A stretch of 64,000 nt of DNA from Siphonodentalium dalli (taxonomy: Eukaryota; Mollusca; Scaphopoda; Gadilida; Siphonodentaliidae), in assembly GCA_032622095.1 (NCBI GenBank), contig CP136061.1, positions 42,787,797 to 42,851,796 on the forward strand, in the 5' to 3' direction. Positions 47,351 to 57,544 of this stretch are shown here, piece by piece. The notes beneath the pieces are model-generated. The model ran no database searches and was not told where the DNA came from. It saw only the letters and a list, made by a program, of their open reading frames with translations. The position numbers were made by a program, and so were the translations under genes. Every line of letters starts with the position of its first letter. Positions within the stretch are counted from its first letter, which is position 1.

Positions 47351-47639
47351 GCACTATATCACTATGCCCGGCTATATATAGTTTCCACATGTTCTAGGAA
47401 GTACAATCAAGACTAACACACGGTTTATACCGAAACCAGTATGATGATATTTATATTGGCCGGTATGTTATATCCATGCGCTTCGTATTTGCATGATTAG
47501 GAAGTAAGTCCGAATGTTGACGAAATCTTTGTACCGGCGAACTAAGTACTGTTGACGTATGTATACGAATTGTCCGAATGTCCTATTAGTCCATGATAAA
47601 CTGGTGTTGGCCCGGCGAACTCATGTGCGTAGCCCATTA

Positions 47640-47960
47640 TGTCATTGGCACTCCATACATACTTACGCTCCGTGAGTGACAATCCATCTATACTCTATGC
47701 GTGCATATTCAGTATACACTTCAACTATGACCGTACATTCATTACATGTACATATATGCACATCACACATAACATCCAATACAACTACTCCTTACGTATC
47801 CTTATACCCCACCCACCATCACTCAGCTAACGTATGAATACATAGACACTCACATCGACAACACATCAACACAGGGTACACATGTGCATCTCACCCACAA
47901 CCACAAAGTCACTTCATATATGTCTAAACAGCACACATATGGCCATGTATATACACATAT
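47640..47960. repeat. ~44-bp minisatellite, block 2 (degenerate)
   Basis: Diverged copies such as ATGACCGTACATTCATTACA and ACCACAAAGTCACTTCATAT. Confidence 0.6.
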
Positions 47961-48006
47961 ACACCATATCATAACATCAAGGCCAAACCGTGTATGGCCT
48001 TACTGT

Positions 48007-48521
48007 CCGATAGTACATCAGATAGATAGTATATATAGATAGAATTTGTTGTCTGATATTCCATTTCCCGTATTGTAATTGCTAGGGTTAATTGTATAGA
48101 TAAGCACAATACATGGGTTACATAAGTTATATAGTGTAAGAGCACACAAACATAATTAACAAGATCTTATTCTTAATTGGTTATGACTGGTAGCTACCAT
48201 TGTGAGTGAGGGAGAATCAGACCAGTAGCACTATATAGTAAACTATATAATGATACACGTCATAAACAAGCGGATCGTGGTATCTTATATCTTATATGGA
48301 CACGTGATAACACCGACACTAGCAAATAACTATCCGTTCTCTGTAGCGGGGTCTTCACTTATCCGGGAACCTTGCTACCACTAACATCTACGTTCATCCA
48401 CCTAAATATTGTGCTTATCGACAGAGACTTACTTATGATTATAAAGTTATCAAAACCTATGGACTTCTGATTTTGTTCCCGAATCACGGCCAATCAACCC
48501 ATCTACACTAGCTTCCGTTCA
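48007..48521 (+). repeat. 5' LTR (right half certain, left boundary inferred)
   Basis: The part from 48292 matches the right LTR, including CACTAGCAAATAACTA-like, TGTAGCGGGGTCTTCACTTA and ATTGTGCTTATCGACAGAGA words. The left boundary at TGTCCGATAG is inferred from terminal complementarity to the end of the right LTR. Confidence 0.65.
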
Positions 48522-48522
48522 G

Positions 48523-48540
48523 TGGTGCCGTAGCAGTCAA
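48523..48540 (+). promoter_or_regulatory. Candidate tRNA primer-binding site
   Basis: TGGTGCCGTAGCAGTC begins two bases after the LTR end. TGG pairs with the CCA tail of a tRNA. The exact tRNA was not assigned. Confidence 0.55.
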
Positions 48541-48774
48541 CCAAAAACTTGTGTTTTCGTTCATAACGTGAGTACTTACTCTACCAACCTGTACATTTTT
48601 TTTGATCTGATCATTTAAATTAAATAAACACAATAACCGCATTATGTCATAGAGCAATTCTAGAATGCAACCATTAGAATGTGCATGTGCCAACACAACT
48701 CAAATTATCCATTTCTCAGATACCTGCAATTTTGCCTTTTTTTATTCCCAATCACTTTGGAAATTAAACTGAAT

Positions 48775-49412
48775 ATGAATATGACACAAAGTCACCCTAC
48801 CCGTCCGTCCATGTCGGATGACGCTAATTAAAGTAGTACTCAAATCGATGAAGAGATAGCGCGAATGCAATCTATTTTTGCATGACCCCTCTTCCTATCA
48901 TGATGTACGAAACGCGGATCAACGCGTCGTACTAGATCGCATTTCCACACAATTGGGTCGTTTCAATATTGCAATCAACAAACAGTTGGACGCCACACAC
49001 GTTTCATCAGCCATTCAAATGGCCACAGGTGTGACAAATGTCATCACCCCTTTTTCGGGAGACCCTAAATCTTTTCTTGAATGGACAAATGAATTAGATA
49101 GATATGGACAAGCAATTGCTGCGCCTGACCAACCATTAATTAAATTTGCTCTGCAAACATTCAGGGGGTCAGTTTTCGAAGTTTTAACTCATTTCACACA
49201 TGAACGCATAAATGCTGATTGTGTGATGGAAGTACATGGGCTGAAATAAAGCAGGAATTAAAACTTAGATATGGCGATGCAAAAGTTAAAAGGGCTGCGC
49301 TCCTTGTTTTCCAAGCATCATAGCAAAAACCAGAGGAATCGGTGCAATCATTTTCCGATCGACTGCGATCATATTTAAGTTTTGCAGTTGCAAAAGTCTT
49401 AACTGTTGAAAA
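48775..49412 (+). pseudogene. gag remnant of the LTR element
   Basis: A start at ATGAATATGACACAAAG (48775) leads into a frame with an early stop near 48829. An open segment (48878-49249) carries FSGDPKSFLEWTNELDRYG, typical of the N-terminal part of retrotransposon gag. After a frameshift near 49220 the next block reads TWAEIKQELKLRYGD and, past a stop, VQSFSDRLRSYLSFAV, which fits the retrotransposon gag domain. The sequence is cut at 49412, where the minisatellite starts, so the capsid C-terminus and any nucleocapsid knuckle are missing. At least three lesions make it non-functional. Confidence 0.8.
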
Positions 49413-50201
49413 ATGCCCTGCTAGGTCGTGATGTTGTTTGAGTACAGCTTGTCATGCCCTGCTAGGTCGTGATATTGTTTGAGTACAGCTTGTCATGCCC
49501 TGCTAGGTCGTGATATTGTTTGAGTACAGCTTGTCATGCCCTGCTAGGTCGTGATATTGTTTGAGTACAGCTTGTCATGCTCTGCTAGGTCGTGATATTG
49601 TTTGAGTACAGCTTGTCATGCCCTGCTAGGTCGTGATATTGTTTGAGTACAGCTTGTCATGCCCTGCTAGGTCGTGATATTGTTTGAGTACAGCTTGTCA
49701 TGCCCTGCTAGGTCGTGATATTGTTTGAGTACAGCTTGTCATGCCCTGCTAGGTTGTGATATTGTTTGAGTACAGCTTGTCATGCCCTGGTAGGATATTG
49801 TTTGAGTACAGCTTGTCATGCCCTGCTAGGTCGTGATATTGTTTGAGTATAGCTTGTCATGCCCTGCTTGGTCGTGATATTGTTTGAGTACAGCTTGTCA
49901 TGCCCTGCTAGGTTGTGATATTGTTTGAGTACAGCTTGTCATGCCCTGCTAGGTTGTGATATTGTTTGAGTACAGCTTGTCATGCCCTGCTAGGTCGTGA
50001 TATTGTTTGAGTACAGCTTGTCATGCCCTGCTTGGTCGTGATATTGTTTGAGTACAGCTTGTCATGCCCTGCTAGGTTGTGATATTGTTTGAGTACAGCT
50101 TGTCATGCCCTGCTAGGTCGTGGTATTGTTTGAGTACAGCTTGTCATGCCCTGCTATGTCGTGATATTGTTTGAGTACAGCTTGTCGTGCCCTGCTAGGT
50201 T
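49413..50201. repeat. 41-bp minisatellite derived from the adjacent integrase coding segment
   Basis: About nineteen copies of ATGCCCTGCTAGGTCGTGAT, then ATTGTTTGAGTACAGCTTGT, then C. Most copies differ by one or two bases; one is shortened (near 49790). On the minus strand each unit is a one-base-shorter version of the 42-bp segment at 50202-50243 that encodes DKLYTKQYHNLAGH. The array abuts gag on one side and the integrase remnant on the other. Confidence 0.93.
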
Positions 50202-50480
50202 GTGATATTGTTTAGTGTACAGCTTGTCATGCCTTGTCATATTTGCGGGAATAAATAAGCGTATATCCGGATCTTCATCGTGATTACTGATGAAGTAAAG
50301 AACATCTTTTATGACAATATATTTGTCTGCTATTTGTTTAGGTGGTTTTGTGGAATTTAATTTGTGAACGATCTCGATAGCTTCCGAATTCTGTTCTTGT
50401 TCAACTTTCATGTCAAAACCCTCCAACTGAATTTGTTCCTGTTGCGCAGGTAGAATTTTTTCTATACGACAATTTGCATA
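50202..50480 (-). pseudogene. Integrase-region remnant of a Gypsy-like pol
   Basis: On the minus strand, from the LTR side, one frame encodes a linker (EKILPAQQEQIQLEGFDM), then YIVIKDVLYFISNHDEDPDI and RLFIPANM, then a DKLYTKQYHNLAGH segment. This is the region just before and at the start of the integrase zinc-binding (HHCC) domain of Gypsy-type pol, where a His...GH pair is normal. The rest of integrase is missing, replaced by the 41-bp array. Its orientation is opposite to gag, so it was inverted or came from another copy. Confidence 0.75.
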
Positions 50481-50708
50481 TTATATGGACACGTGATACA
50501 CCGACACTAGGAAATAACTACCCGTTCTCTGTAGCGGGGTCTTCACTTATCCGGGAACTTTGCTACCACCAACACCTCCGTTTATCCACCTAAATATTGT
50601 GCTTATCGACAGAGACTTACTTAAGAAGGTAAAGTTATCAAACCCATGGACTTCTGATTATACTCCCGACTCACGGCCAATCAACCCATCTACACTAGCT
50701 TCGGGACA
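50481..50708 (+). repeat. 3' LTR, truncated at its 5' side
   Basis: About 228 bp matching 48292-48521 with scattered differences (for example ACTACCCGTTCTC versus ACTATCCGTTCTC). It joins the integrase remnant directly, without a polypurine tract. Confidence 0.8.
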
Positions 50709-50840
50709 GTACACCCACACATGACACTTCTTATATACCTATTCACCTCTCAGATGACCACACATCCACCCAGTGTATAACCATACACCTCATCGCTGCC
50801 ATGCAGTCACACCAGATATACATGGCGTCGTGTGAGGATC
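50709..50840. repeat. ~44-bp minisatellite, block 3
   Basis: Units such as CACACATGACACTTCTTATA and TGCCATGCAGTCACACCAGA show that the LTR element lies inside or beside this repeat family. Confidence 0.6.
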
Positions 50841-51825
50841 GGAAGGTTATATCTGTATTTTGGCGGGAAATGAGATATTGGTGTCATTCGAATCGGCATC
50901 GCTTTCTTTATCAGATTAGCTATTCACACAATGTCCACCACGTACAGTATCTGCGTAAAACGCTATGAAAAAAAGTTCTATCTCCATATCGACATGTTTC
51001 TTCCGAGCAAAAGGGTCCTATCTGCTGGTCCAATAAAACTTGAAAGAAATATCATGTGGTCAAAGTCATGATGTAGATAGAACATGATTGCGCTCACAAA
51101 AAAATTGCTGGAAATACAACATAATATAACATTCACAGATTTATTGAGTGATATATGTGTTAAAATAAAATAATATCCCAATCCCATACAATGTTGTTGT
51201 TTGTACTACTTTAACCATTGGGAAACGCCCTGCGTTTTGTAGACAGCTAGAGCACCATACAGTACAACGAATAATCCCAAAATGGGTCCAGTGGGTAAAC
51301 AAGTTGTCTTGTAGAGCATTGCCTAGTAGAGCATTGCCTTGGAGAGCATTGCCTTGTAAATAACACAATCGTAGCGTTGACCACCAATCAGAGAAGCGGC
51401 GACAGGGGGTGTGGGGTGTCTTATCCCCAAGTTTGGTCCAAAATCGAACAGTTGAAAACTCTGAGCCTGCATCAGTCTACAGTTGGATATTTCATACTCA
51501 AACCTAATAGAACTCAGCTGAAATTAGATGTTTCCAACTGTAATTTAGCCCACTTTGTTCGGTTTTCAATGATAATTTAGAATTTTTCTCCACTAGTCGG
51601 AACTCTCAGTTGGAAAATTCAAACTCAAGGGGGGGGGGGGGGCGCAAAGCCAAACTAACCACTTGCTGAAGGTCCAGTTGGAAAATTACAACCCAATGGG
51701 CGTGCAAATCAAATATGGACCGAAAGGGGAGGGCGACCGTTGTTATTATTTTTTAGAAAAAATAGCACACGAATTGCCAACATATCAGATTTATCATTCT
51801 TTGATACGTTCACGCATCTACTTTA
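50841..51825. other. Unannotated sequence with a short 16-bp repeat
   Basis: GTAGAGCATTGCCTTG-like units occur three times at 51313-51357. A G-run lies at 51629-51643. No gene recognised. Confidence 0.5.
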
Positions 51826-52090
51826 CGTGCGAGCCCTTAAGTTCGAACGTGCGAGCTCTTGCGTTCATTCGAACGTGCGAGCCCTTACGTTCGAACGTGT
51901 GAGCCCTTACGTTCGTTGTGCGAACCCTTACGTCCGAACGTGTGAGCCCTTGCGTTCGAACGTGCATGCTCTTGCGTTCGAACTTGCGAGCCCGTACGTT
52001 CGAACGTGCGAGCCCTTGCGTTCGAACGTGCGAGCTCTTACGTTCGAACGCAAAAGCTCGCACATTCGAACGTAAGAGCTCGCACGTTTA
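51826..52090. repeat. 22-bp array rich in TTCGAACG
   Basis: About twelve units of CGAACGTGCGAGCCCTTACG plus TT, CpG-rich and built around the palindrome TTCGAA. The last two units (about 52040-52090) are in inverted orientation, so the array ends in a hairpin. ORFs in several frames are artefacts. Confidence 0.9.
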
Positions 52091-54410
52091 CCATGTCCTA
52101 AACCAGCCACCGTATTTACTTGTCACGTGTGGGATAAACAAGCATTGCTGTATAGCCGCCTTGGTGGGTACAAAAAACCTTAGCACGCACGTGAAACCAT
52201 GATTCTAAACGCAATGACAGAGAGCTTTTACTTTATAAATCGATTAATTGTCGACTTTATCTGAATAGCTTACATCATATTATGCAAATACGTTCTCGTA
52301 ACAATGCTCAAACATCGCCATAATTGTAATGTTTAACCCACTTGGCTATCAATTGTGTAAATAAATATGTACATTTAGTCAAGAGGATATAGCTACACGT
52401 AAACCTGCCAATATATACATGTATATAGCTCAAGTATTGTAACAGCACTCCATAACTATATGAGATAATATAGAACTAAATAATTTACGGTGTTCGTCGT
52501 GGTCGACTCGAACCATACATAGCTATATAGGTTACTTCTCTAACCATAGCCAATTAATCACATCAGCGGCCATTATTTTTTTCAAATGAAGAACTAAACG
52601 TGATGTTGTAAAAGTGTTACTTGTTTTCACACACATATATTTAATTCCAATACGGCGGTTCACATTATTCGCCGAACTATTGTTTCGCACACAGCCACAC
52701 ATAAATATGGTTCTTTATAAGTTAATTTCGTCGTTCGATTTTCCACTTCTTCTCAATAGAGGTCATTAGAGGATATTATGTTCGTTATTTTTATCAGTCG
52801 AAAAATTTGTACAACAAATTTGTTCAACTTCCATCTTAAGATTACTTCACGTAAGGTCAACCCCGTCTTAGTTTAGACATCGAATTGCAGCGACATGAAG
52901 TTGAAAAAAATTGATGTAGTTCGATCGGTTGTTGTGTTTTATAATGGACATGACAGTTCGTCAGACTTGTATCTGTTTTTTTCTATTTAAAAGCCGAAGC
53001 GCAGTTGTTTTCTGATTTGAATTGGTGTAGCGAGATCTCAGACCACACGTATATAAATGTATATGTATTATGTTCTCGGAACTTTCTCGTGTGTTGATCG
53101 ATCATATTTTTGGGTATGCATGGAACTATGTCTCATGTACCCATCCACGGTAATAACTATAACAGAGAAACCATCTTTAGGATATTGTGTTGTTGTAGAA
53201 TAAATCAATGCGACCAGCAGTCTACCAGATGGTGCACCAAAGCATTATCAAAAGACTTCAACATTAACGTTAGTTATTAATGAGTTGTTCCTTCGAAAAT
53301 CCAAAAGATGGAACCAGTCTGGCTTTCATGCTTTTTTTTTGTGAAATTGGTTATTAGGGAAATTATGTTATCTACCGAAAATATTCGCTCCTTCTTATGA
53401 AAATAAAAAATGCTAGTTTAATTAGAGTGCACCTAATATTTTCCCAGGCTTGTCTGATACTGTGCGCGAGACATAGCTCCAAACCTCTTTTTGTTCCTAT
53501 TCATTTTCGTTTGAGGTTTTACAATTGAAATAAAATATTATATGTTATGTAACTTGATTGACCAGGGCATGCGTTAGCACGATGAGAATCACACACATCG
53601 TCAAGGACAGGCAACGGATCTATTTACACATTAACCTAACTATTTAATTAGACCGTACTATCCGGATATAAATTATATGGTTATGATATCGCTGAAATTG
53701 TTTAGTCGATAATACACTCCCCATTTGAGCCAAATTGACCAACTGCACGAAAATGGCACCATCCTTGATATTTCTGTGGCATACTGATATCAAATTATTG
53801 CCTCGTTAACATTCTGATATGTGAATATAAGAAATAAATTATTGTTTCGTTCAATTCCATGGTGTGTGCATGCATGTGAACCTGGAAAATGTGGGAAATG
53901 ATTCTGCGCGTCACGCCATTTTTCAGGCCTATGCATTCTTACCAATGAAATTGAAAGAGACAACCATTCGCTTCCCAAAATGGCAAATAATAGTGACCAC
54001 TTGCTCATATACTCTAACACAATCCCCTCACAGACAGCGAGTGATAATACAACATATTTCTTGAATAAACTGCTGTCGAATTTAACCACATAGGCCTACA
54101 TAAAATGGAGAAACAATTCAGGCTAGAGAGTTCTATCTCCATGTGCACTCTGATCCGGAAGCCAGACGAAGGTTTTGTAAGCAAAAGGTTCTATCTCCAA
54201 ACACATTTTTGTCTTTTATTATAAAACTGGCGAGTTTCTAGAACTGAGACTTCGGATATAATAATATTTTAGTTAGCTTCAACATTTTAAAACATGACGA
54301 CAAACACTGAACACGATTTACTTGGTAATTCCCGTCTCAAAATTTCAACATCGATTTCCCAACAAAATGATAAATGGTAGATAGAACCATCTGATTCTCA
54401 CACGACGATG
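52091..54410. other. Unannotated AT-rich sequence
   Basis: No gene recognised. The ORFs at 53790-54089 and 53864-54064 lack features. TTCTATCTCCA phrases near 54130 and 54190 resemble one near 50975. Confidence 0.45.
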
Positions 54411-54690
54411 TGCAACCCCACATGACCATATAGTCACTGCAATATTCACATGGCCATATGGCTACCTCGTGTATGCATATATACTTGAACCATGACCATA
54501 CAGCCGCTCCCTCTTTATCCATACACCCACTTCATGAGGACAAAGCCAACACATGTATGCATGTAAACCTACCAATGGAAATTTACCAATTCCAACTATA
54601 CCGATACACCCTACCACACAACAACTTCATGTATACCAGCACACCCCACAGATGATTGCACTGCCGCTCCATGTAAACCCATATACATCA
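54411..54690. repeat. ~44-bp minisatellite, block 4 (degenerate)
   Basis: Words such as CCATGACCATACAGCCGCTC and ACATGACCATATAGTCACTG place it in the same family as 46851-47350. Confidence 0.6.
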
Positions 54691-55362
54691 TATATTTAAT
54701 TGAGTGGCGTGCTTTCGAACCCGTGTACTGTTATCACATGTTAAATAGAAGCCTGATTATGTATTTCAATCTGATTGATTTTTTCTGTGTGATATATTTC
54801 CCTGTTTTATAATCACTGTTAGAAATATGTATGTAAATTAAGATTTCGATTAAATTTTGTACATGACCATCGACATTTTGGCAATCTTGGACCTGGTGAC
54901 AATTCTTAAATTCACCTTATATGTATTTTCATACTTATATCTATTTGTGCTTTTTTTCTAAATATTTCTCGAATGATGGATTATTTAGTAAAGTTTGCAT
55001 TGTGCCATATTGTTATTGGAGTGTGTTGTGTTGGTTGAATATAATTTATGGGGTGGCGTTTTATTAGTTACCGTTATTGTTTCATATTGAGTCTGTACAT
55101 AACTCCGCATGCATGGTAGATATACTCGGAGTATTTATCACCTTGCATTTAGTTTCAACGATTGAGCAATTGAAACATTTTATTTCGAATTTTGGCAATT
55201 TTAAGGCTGATTTTCAAAAATTGAAATACAAAAAACAATACATAATATTACCTTCAGTGTACAGTTTAATTCTTACTTAATTTGATCACATAAAACGATT
55301 CAGACTCAATTTTATGTGATAGTTAGACACTAGTGTAAAATACTAAAACAATCCTCCTCACC
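54691..55362. other. Unannotated sequence
   Basis: AT-rich, no gene recognised. Confidence 0.5.
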
Positions 55363-56530
55363 ATGCCAGCATTATCATCATCATCTACTTCCCACCTTCA
55401 TATTCATATCATTATATTCATCATATCATCATCAGCCTACACACAATACCCCGCATCATATCGCCATCTTCCAACTCCCCGTTCCCTCATGATACTCAGA
55501 ATATCATCACCCTACGGCCGCCCCCCTCATCATGATGCCATCATCATCATACTACACCCCATAATCATATTATCAACATCATCATAATCATCACCATCTA
55601 CATACACCTCGTCCCCATACTCATCATATCATCATCCTACTCCCCACCACCCTCCTCACAATACGAACATCATCACCATACACCCCATCCTCGTTACCAT
55701 ACCACCCACTCACCATATCATCATCCTACTCCCCGCCACCATCATCACAATACCAGCAACATCATCATTATCCTACTCATCATCCCCATCACCATACCAC
55801 CCCCTCATCATATCATCATATCATCAGCAGTATACACCATCCTCCTCATCATAGCTCCAACATCATCATCCTACTTCCAATCCTCCTCATCCTATATCAT
55901 TATCATCCTACGACCCATCCTCCCCATCATACCAGCATCATCATCACCATCCTCGTCATCATATCATCATCATCACCATCCTCGTCATCATAGCACCAAC
56001 ATCATCATCCTACTTCCAATCCTCCTCATCCTATATCATTATCATCCTACGACCCATCCTCCTCATCATACCAGCATCATCACCACCATCCTCGTCATCA
56101 TATCATCCCCTCATCATATCATCATCCTCACAATACCATCATCATCATCATCATACTCCCCATCCTCTACATCATAGCACCAACATCGTCATCCTACTTA
56201 CAATCCTCATCCTATATCATTATCGTCCTACTACCCATCCTCCTCATCATATCATCATCATCACCATCCTCGTCATCATCATCACCATCCTCGTCATCAT
56301 ATCATCTTACTCCTCATCATCACACTCATCATATCATCATTATCATCCTGTTCATCATATCATCATTATCATCATGTTCATCATATCATCATTATCATCA
56401 TCCTCATCATAGCATCATTATCATCCTGCTCATCATATCATCATTATCATCCTGCTCATCATATCATCATCATTATCGTTATACTCCCCATCCTCCTCCT
56501 CATCATATCGTGATTATCATAATAATCCTT
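55363..56530. repeat. CAT/ATC-rich imperfect microsatellite, ~1.2 kb
   Basis: Long runs of ATCATCATC interspersed with CCTCCTCATCAT and CTACTCCCC phrases, with some internal duplications of 60-100 bp (for example around 55855-55915 and 55985-56050). The 74-codon ORF at its start is low-complexity. Confidence 0.95.
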
Positions 56531-56586
56531 CTCATCGTATCATCCTCTTTACCTCCTCGTGGTCATCACCATTTGTCTTTATATTG

Positions 56587-57128
56587 TTATTCGTCTTTAC
56601 ACTCACGATTTAGAAAGTGTTGTAATATTATATCTAACTTCACTAAGTTTGCACCCAAGGTGACGTGTATACCGTCACAACTAAAAATAATGTCCATGAT
56701 GTTGTACATATCCAGCCACGCCCACGAGGTGTTCTCCAGAAAAGAACTGATTGCGTAATTATAGTTCTGAACACGTTCCGGATTCTGCCATTTGTAGTAC
56801 TGCTGACCATTTCTATGCCCGGTTTTGTGTGCTCCCAACCAGAGCACTCGCGGCCATTTGTCTCCGTTCACAGCCTTCGAAACGACGTGTTCAATAACAC
56901 GCGCGCTTTCGAAATGAGCGTGAATGCCATACATAATTGTTATATACACTCCAGGTCGATTCATAACTTGGCCTATCACACTTGCTGCAGACCGGTCTGT
57001 GGTATAATTAAATAATTTATGGTATGTCACGTTTAAATTCCCACCACAAAGCTGTGTACTGTTGTGTTTCATTGACATGTCCGTCTCACACGCCTTGCTG
57101 TGATAAGCTCGCAATCCGCATGTTTTAT
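56587..57128 (-). CDS. SGNH/GDSL-type esterase-like protein, last exon
   Basis: On the minus strand an acceptor (CTCTCCGTTCTTATTGTTCC then AG) ends at 57129. About 180 codons follow, beginning in phase 1, to TAA at 56589-56587. The protein has several Cys, four possible N-glycosylation sites (HNST, NVT, NYT, ENTS), a YITIMYGIHAHF block, then WPRVLWLGAHKTGHRNG and finally SCDGIHVTLGANLVKLDII. A terminal D-G-x-H arrangement, with a hydrophobic strand ahead, is what the last block of SGNH/PC-esterase-like families provides as catalytic Asp and His. The nucleophile Ser block would lie in an upstream exon, to the right, not identified. Family assignment is by motif only. Secretory or Golgi location is inferred from the glycosylation sites. 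Confidence 0.6.
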
Positions 57129-57138
57129 CTGGAACAAT

Positions 57139-57361
57139 AAGAACGGAGAGGTATATACTCATTATGATCCCCCAAGGAGAGGTATATACTCATTATGATC
57201 CCCCAAGGAGAGGTATATACTCATTATGATCCCCCAAGGAGAGGTATTTACTCATTATGATCCCCCAAGGAGAGGTAAATACTCATTATGATCCCCCAAT
57301 GAGAGGTATATACTCATTATAATCCCCCAAGGAGAGGTATATACTCATTATGATCCCCCAA
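57139..57361. repeat. 31-bp minisatellite abutting the splice acceptor
   Basis: Seven copies of AAGGAGAGGTATATACTCAT then TATGATCCCCC. On the gene strand each unit ends in ACCTCTCC, which forms the distal part of the pyrimidine tract of the acceptor at 57129. Confidence 0.92.
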
Positions 57362-57544
57362 TAAACATTAGAACAAACAGTATAACTGTATAATACAACA
57401 CAATCTAAATATGTATATAAATGTAATGACACATGACGGACAATATACATACAGTACGCAAAGAGTATGCGATAACAAACACACTGAACACCGAACGGAG
57501 CCCACAAAGCCCACTGTGGATTACCGGGATTAACGGTTTTGTGT
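57362..57544. other. Short unique spacer
   Basis: Unique sequence between the 31-bp array and the 56-bp satellite. The minus-strand ORF at 57286-57570 is not supported as an exon. Confidence 0.4.

Larger units (their letters stand above)
48007..50708 (+). mobile_element. Rearranged, defective LTR retrotransposon (Gypsy-like)
   Basis: Two direct repeats (48292-48521 and 50481-50708) are similar throughout. The likely full left LTR begins TGTCCGATAG at 48007 and the right LTR ends TTCGGGACA, giving the short inverted repeat TGTCC...GGACA usual for LTRs. A tRNA-type primer-binding sequence and a gag remnant follow the left LTR on the plus strand. An integrase-region remnant next to the right LTR lies on the minus strand, so the interior is rearranged. 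A minisatellite occupies the junction. No target duplication was secured. Flanks on both sides are the ~44-bp minisatellite family. Confidence 0.75.

Noticed and set aside
49413-50201. Possible CRISPR array because of regular short repeats
   Set aside because: The units are contiguous without spacers, the context is eukaryotic, and the unit derives from an adjacent integrase remnant.
50963-54230. Similar TTCTATCTCCA phrases near 50975 and 54130, suggesting a duplicated segment
   Set aside because: The shared stretches are short and broken; homology could not be established by eye.
55363-55587. Ser/His/Ile-rich ORF in the CAT repeat
   Set aside because: Pure low-complexity translation of ATC/CAT trinucleotides.
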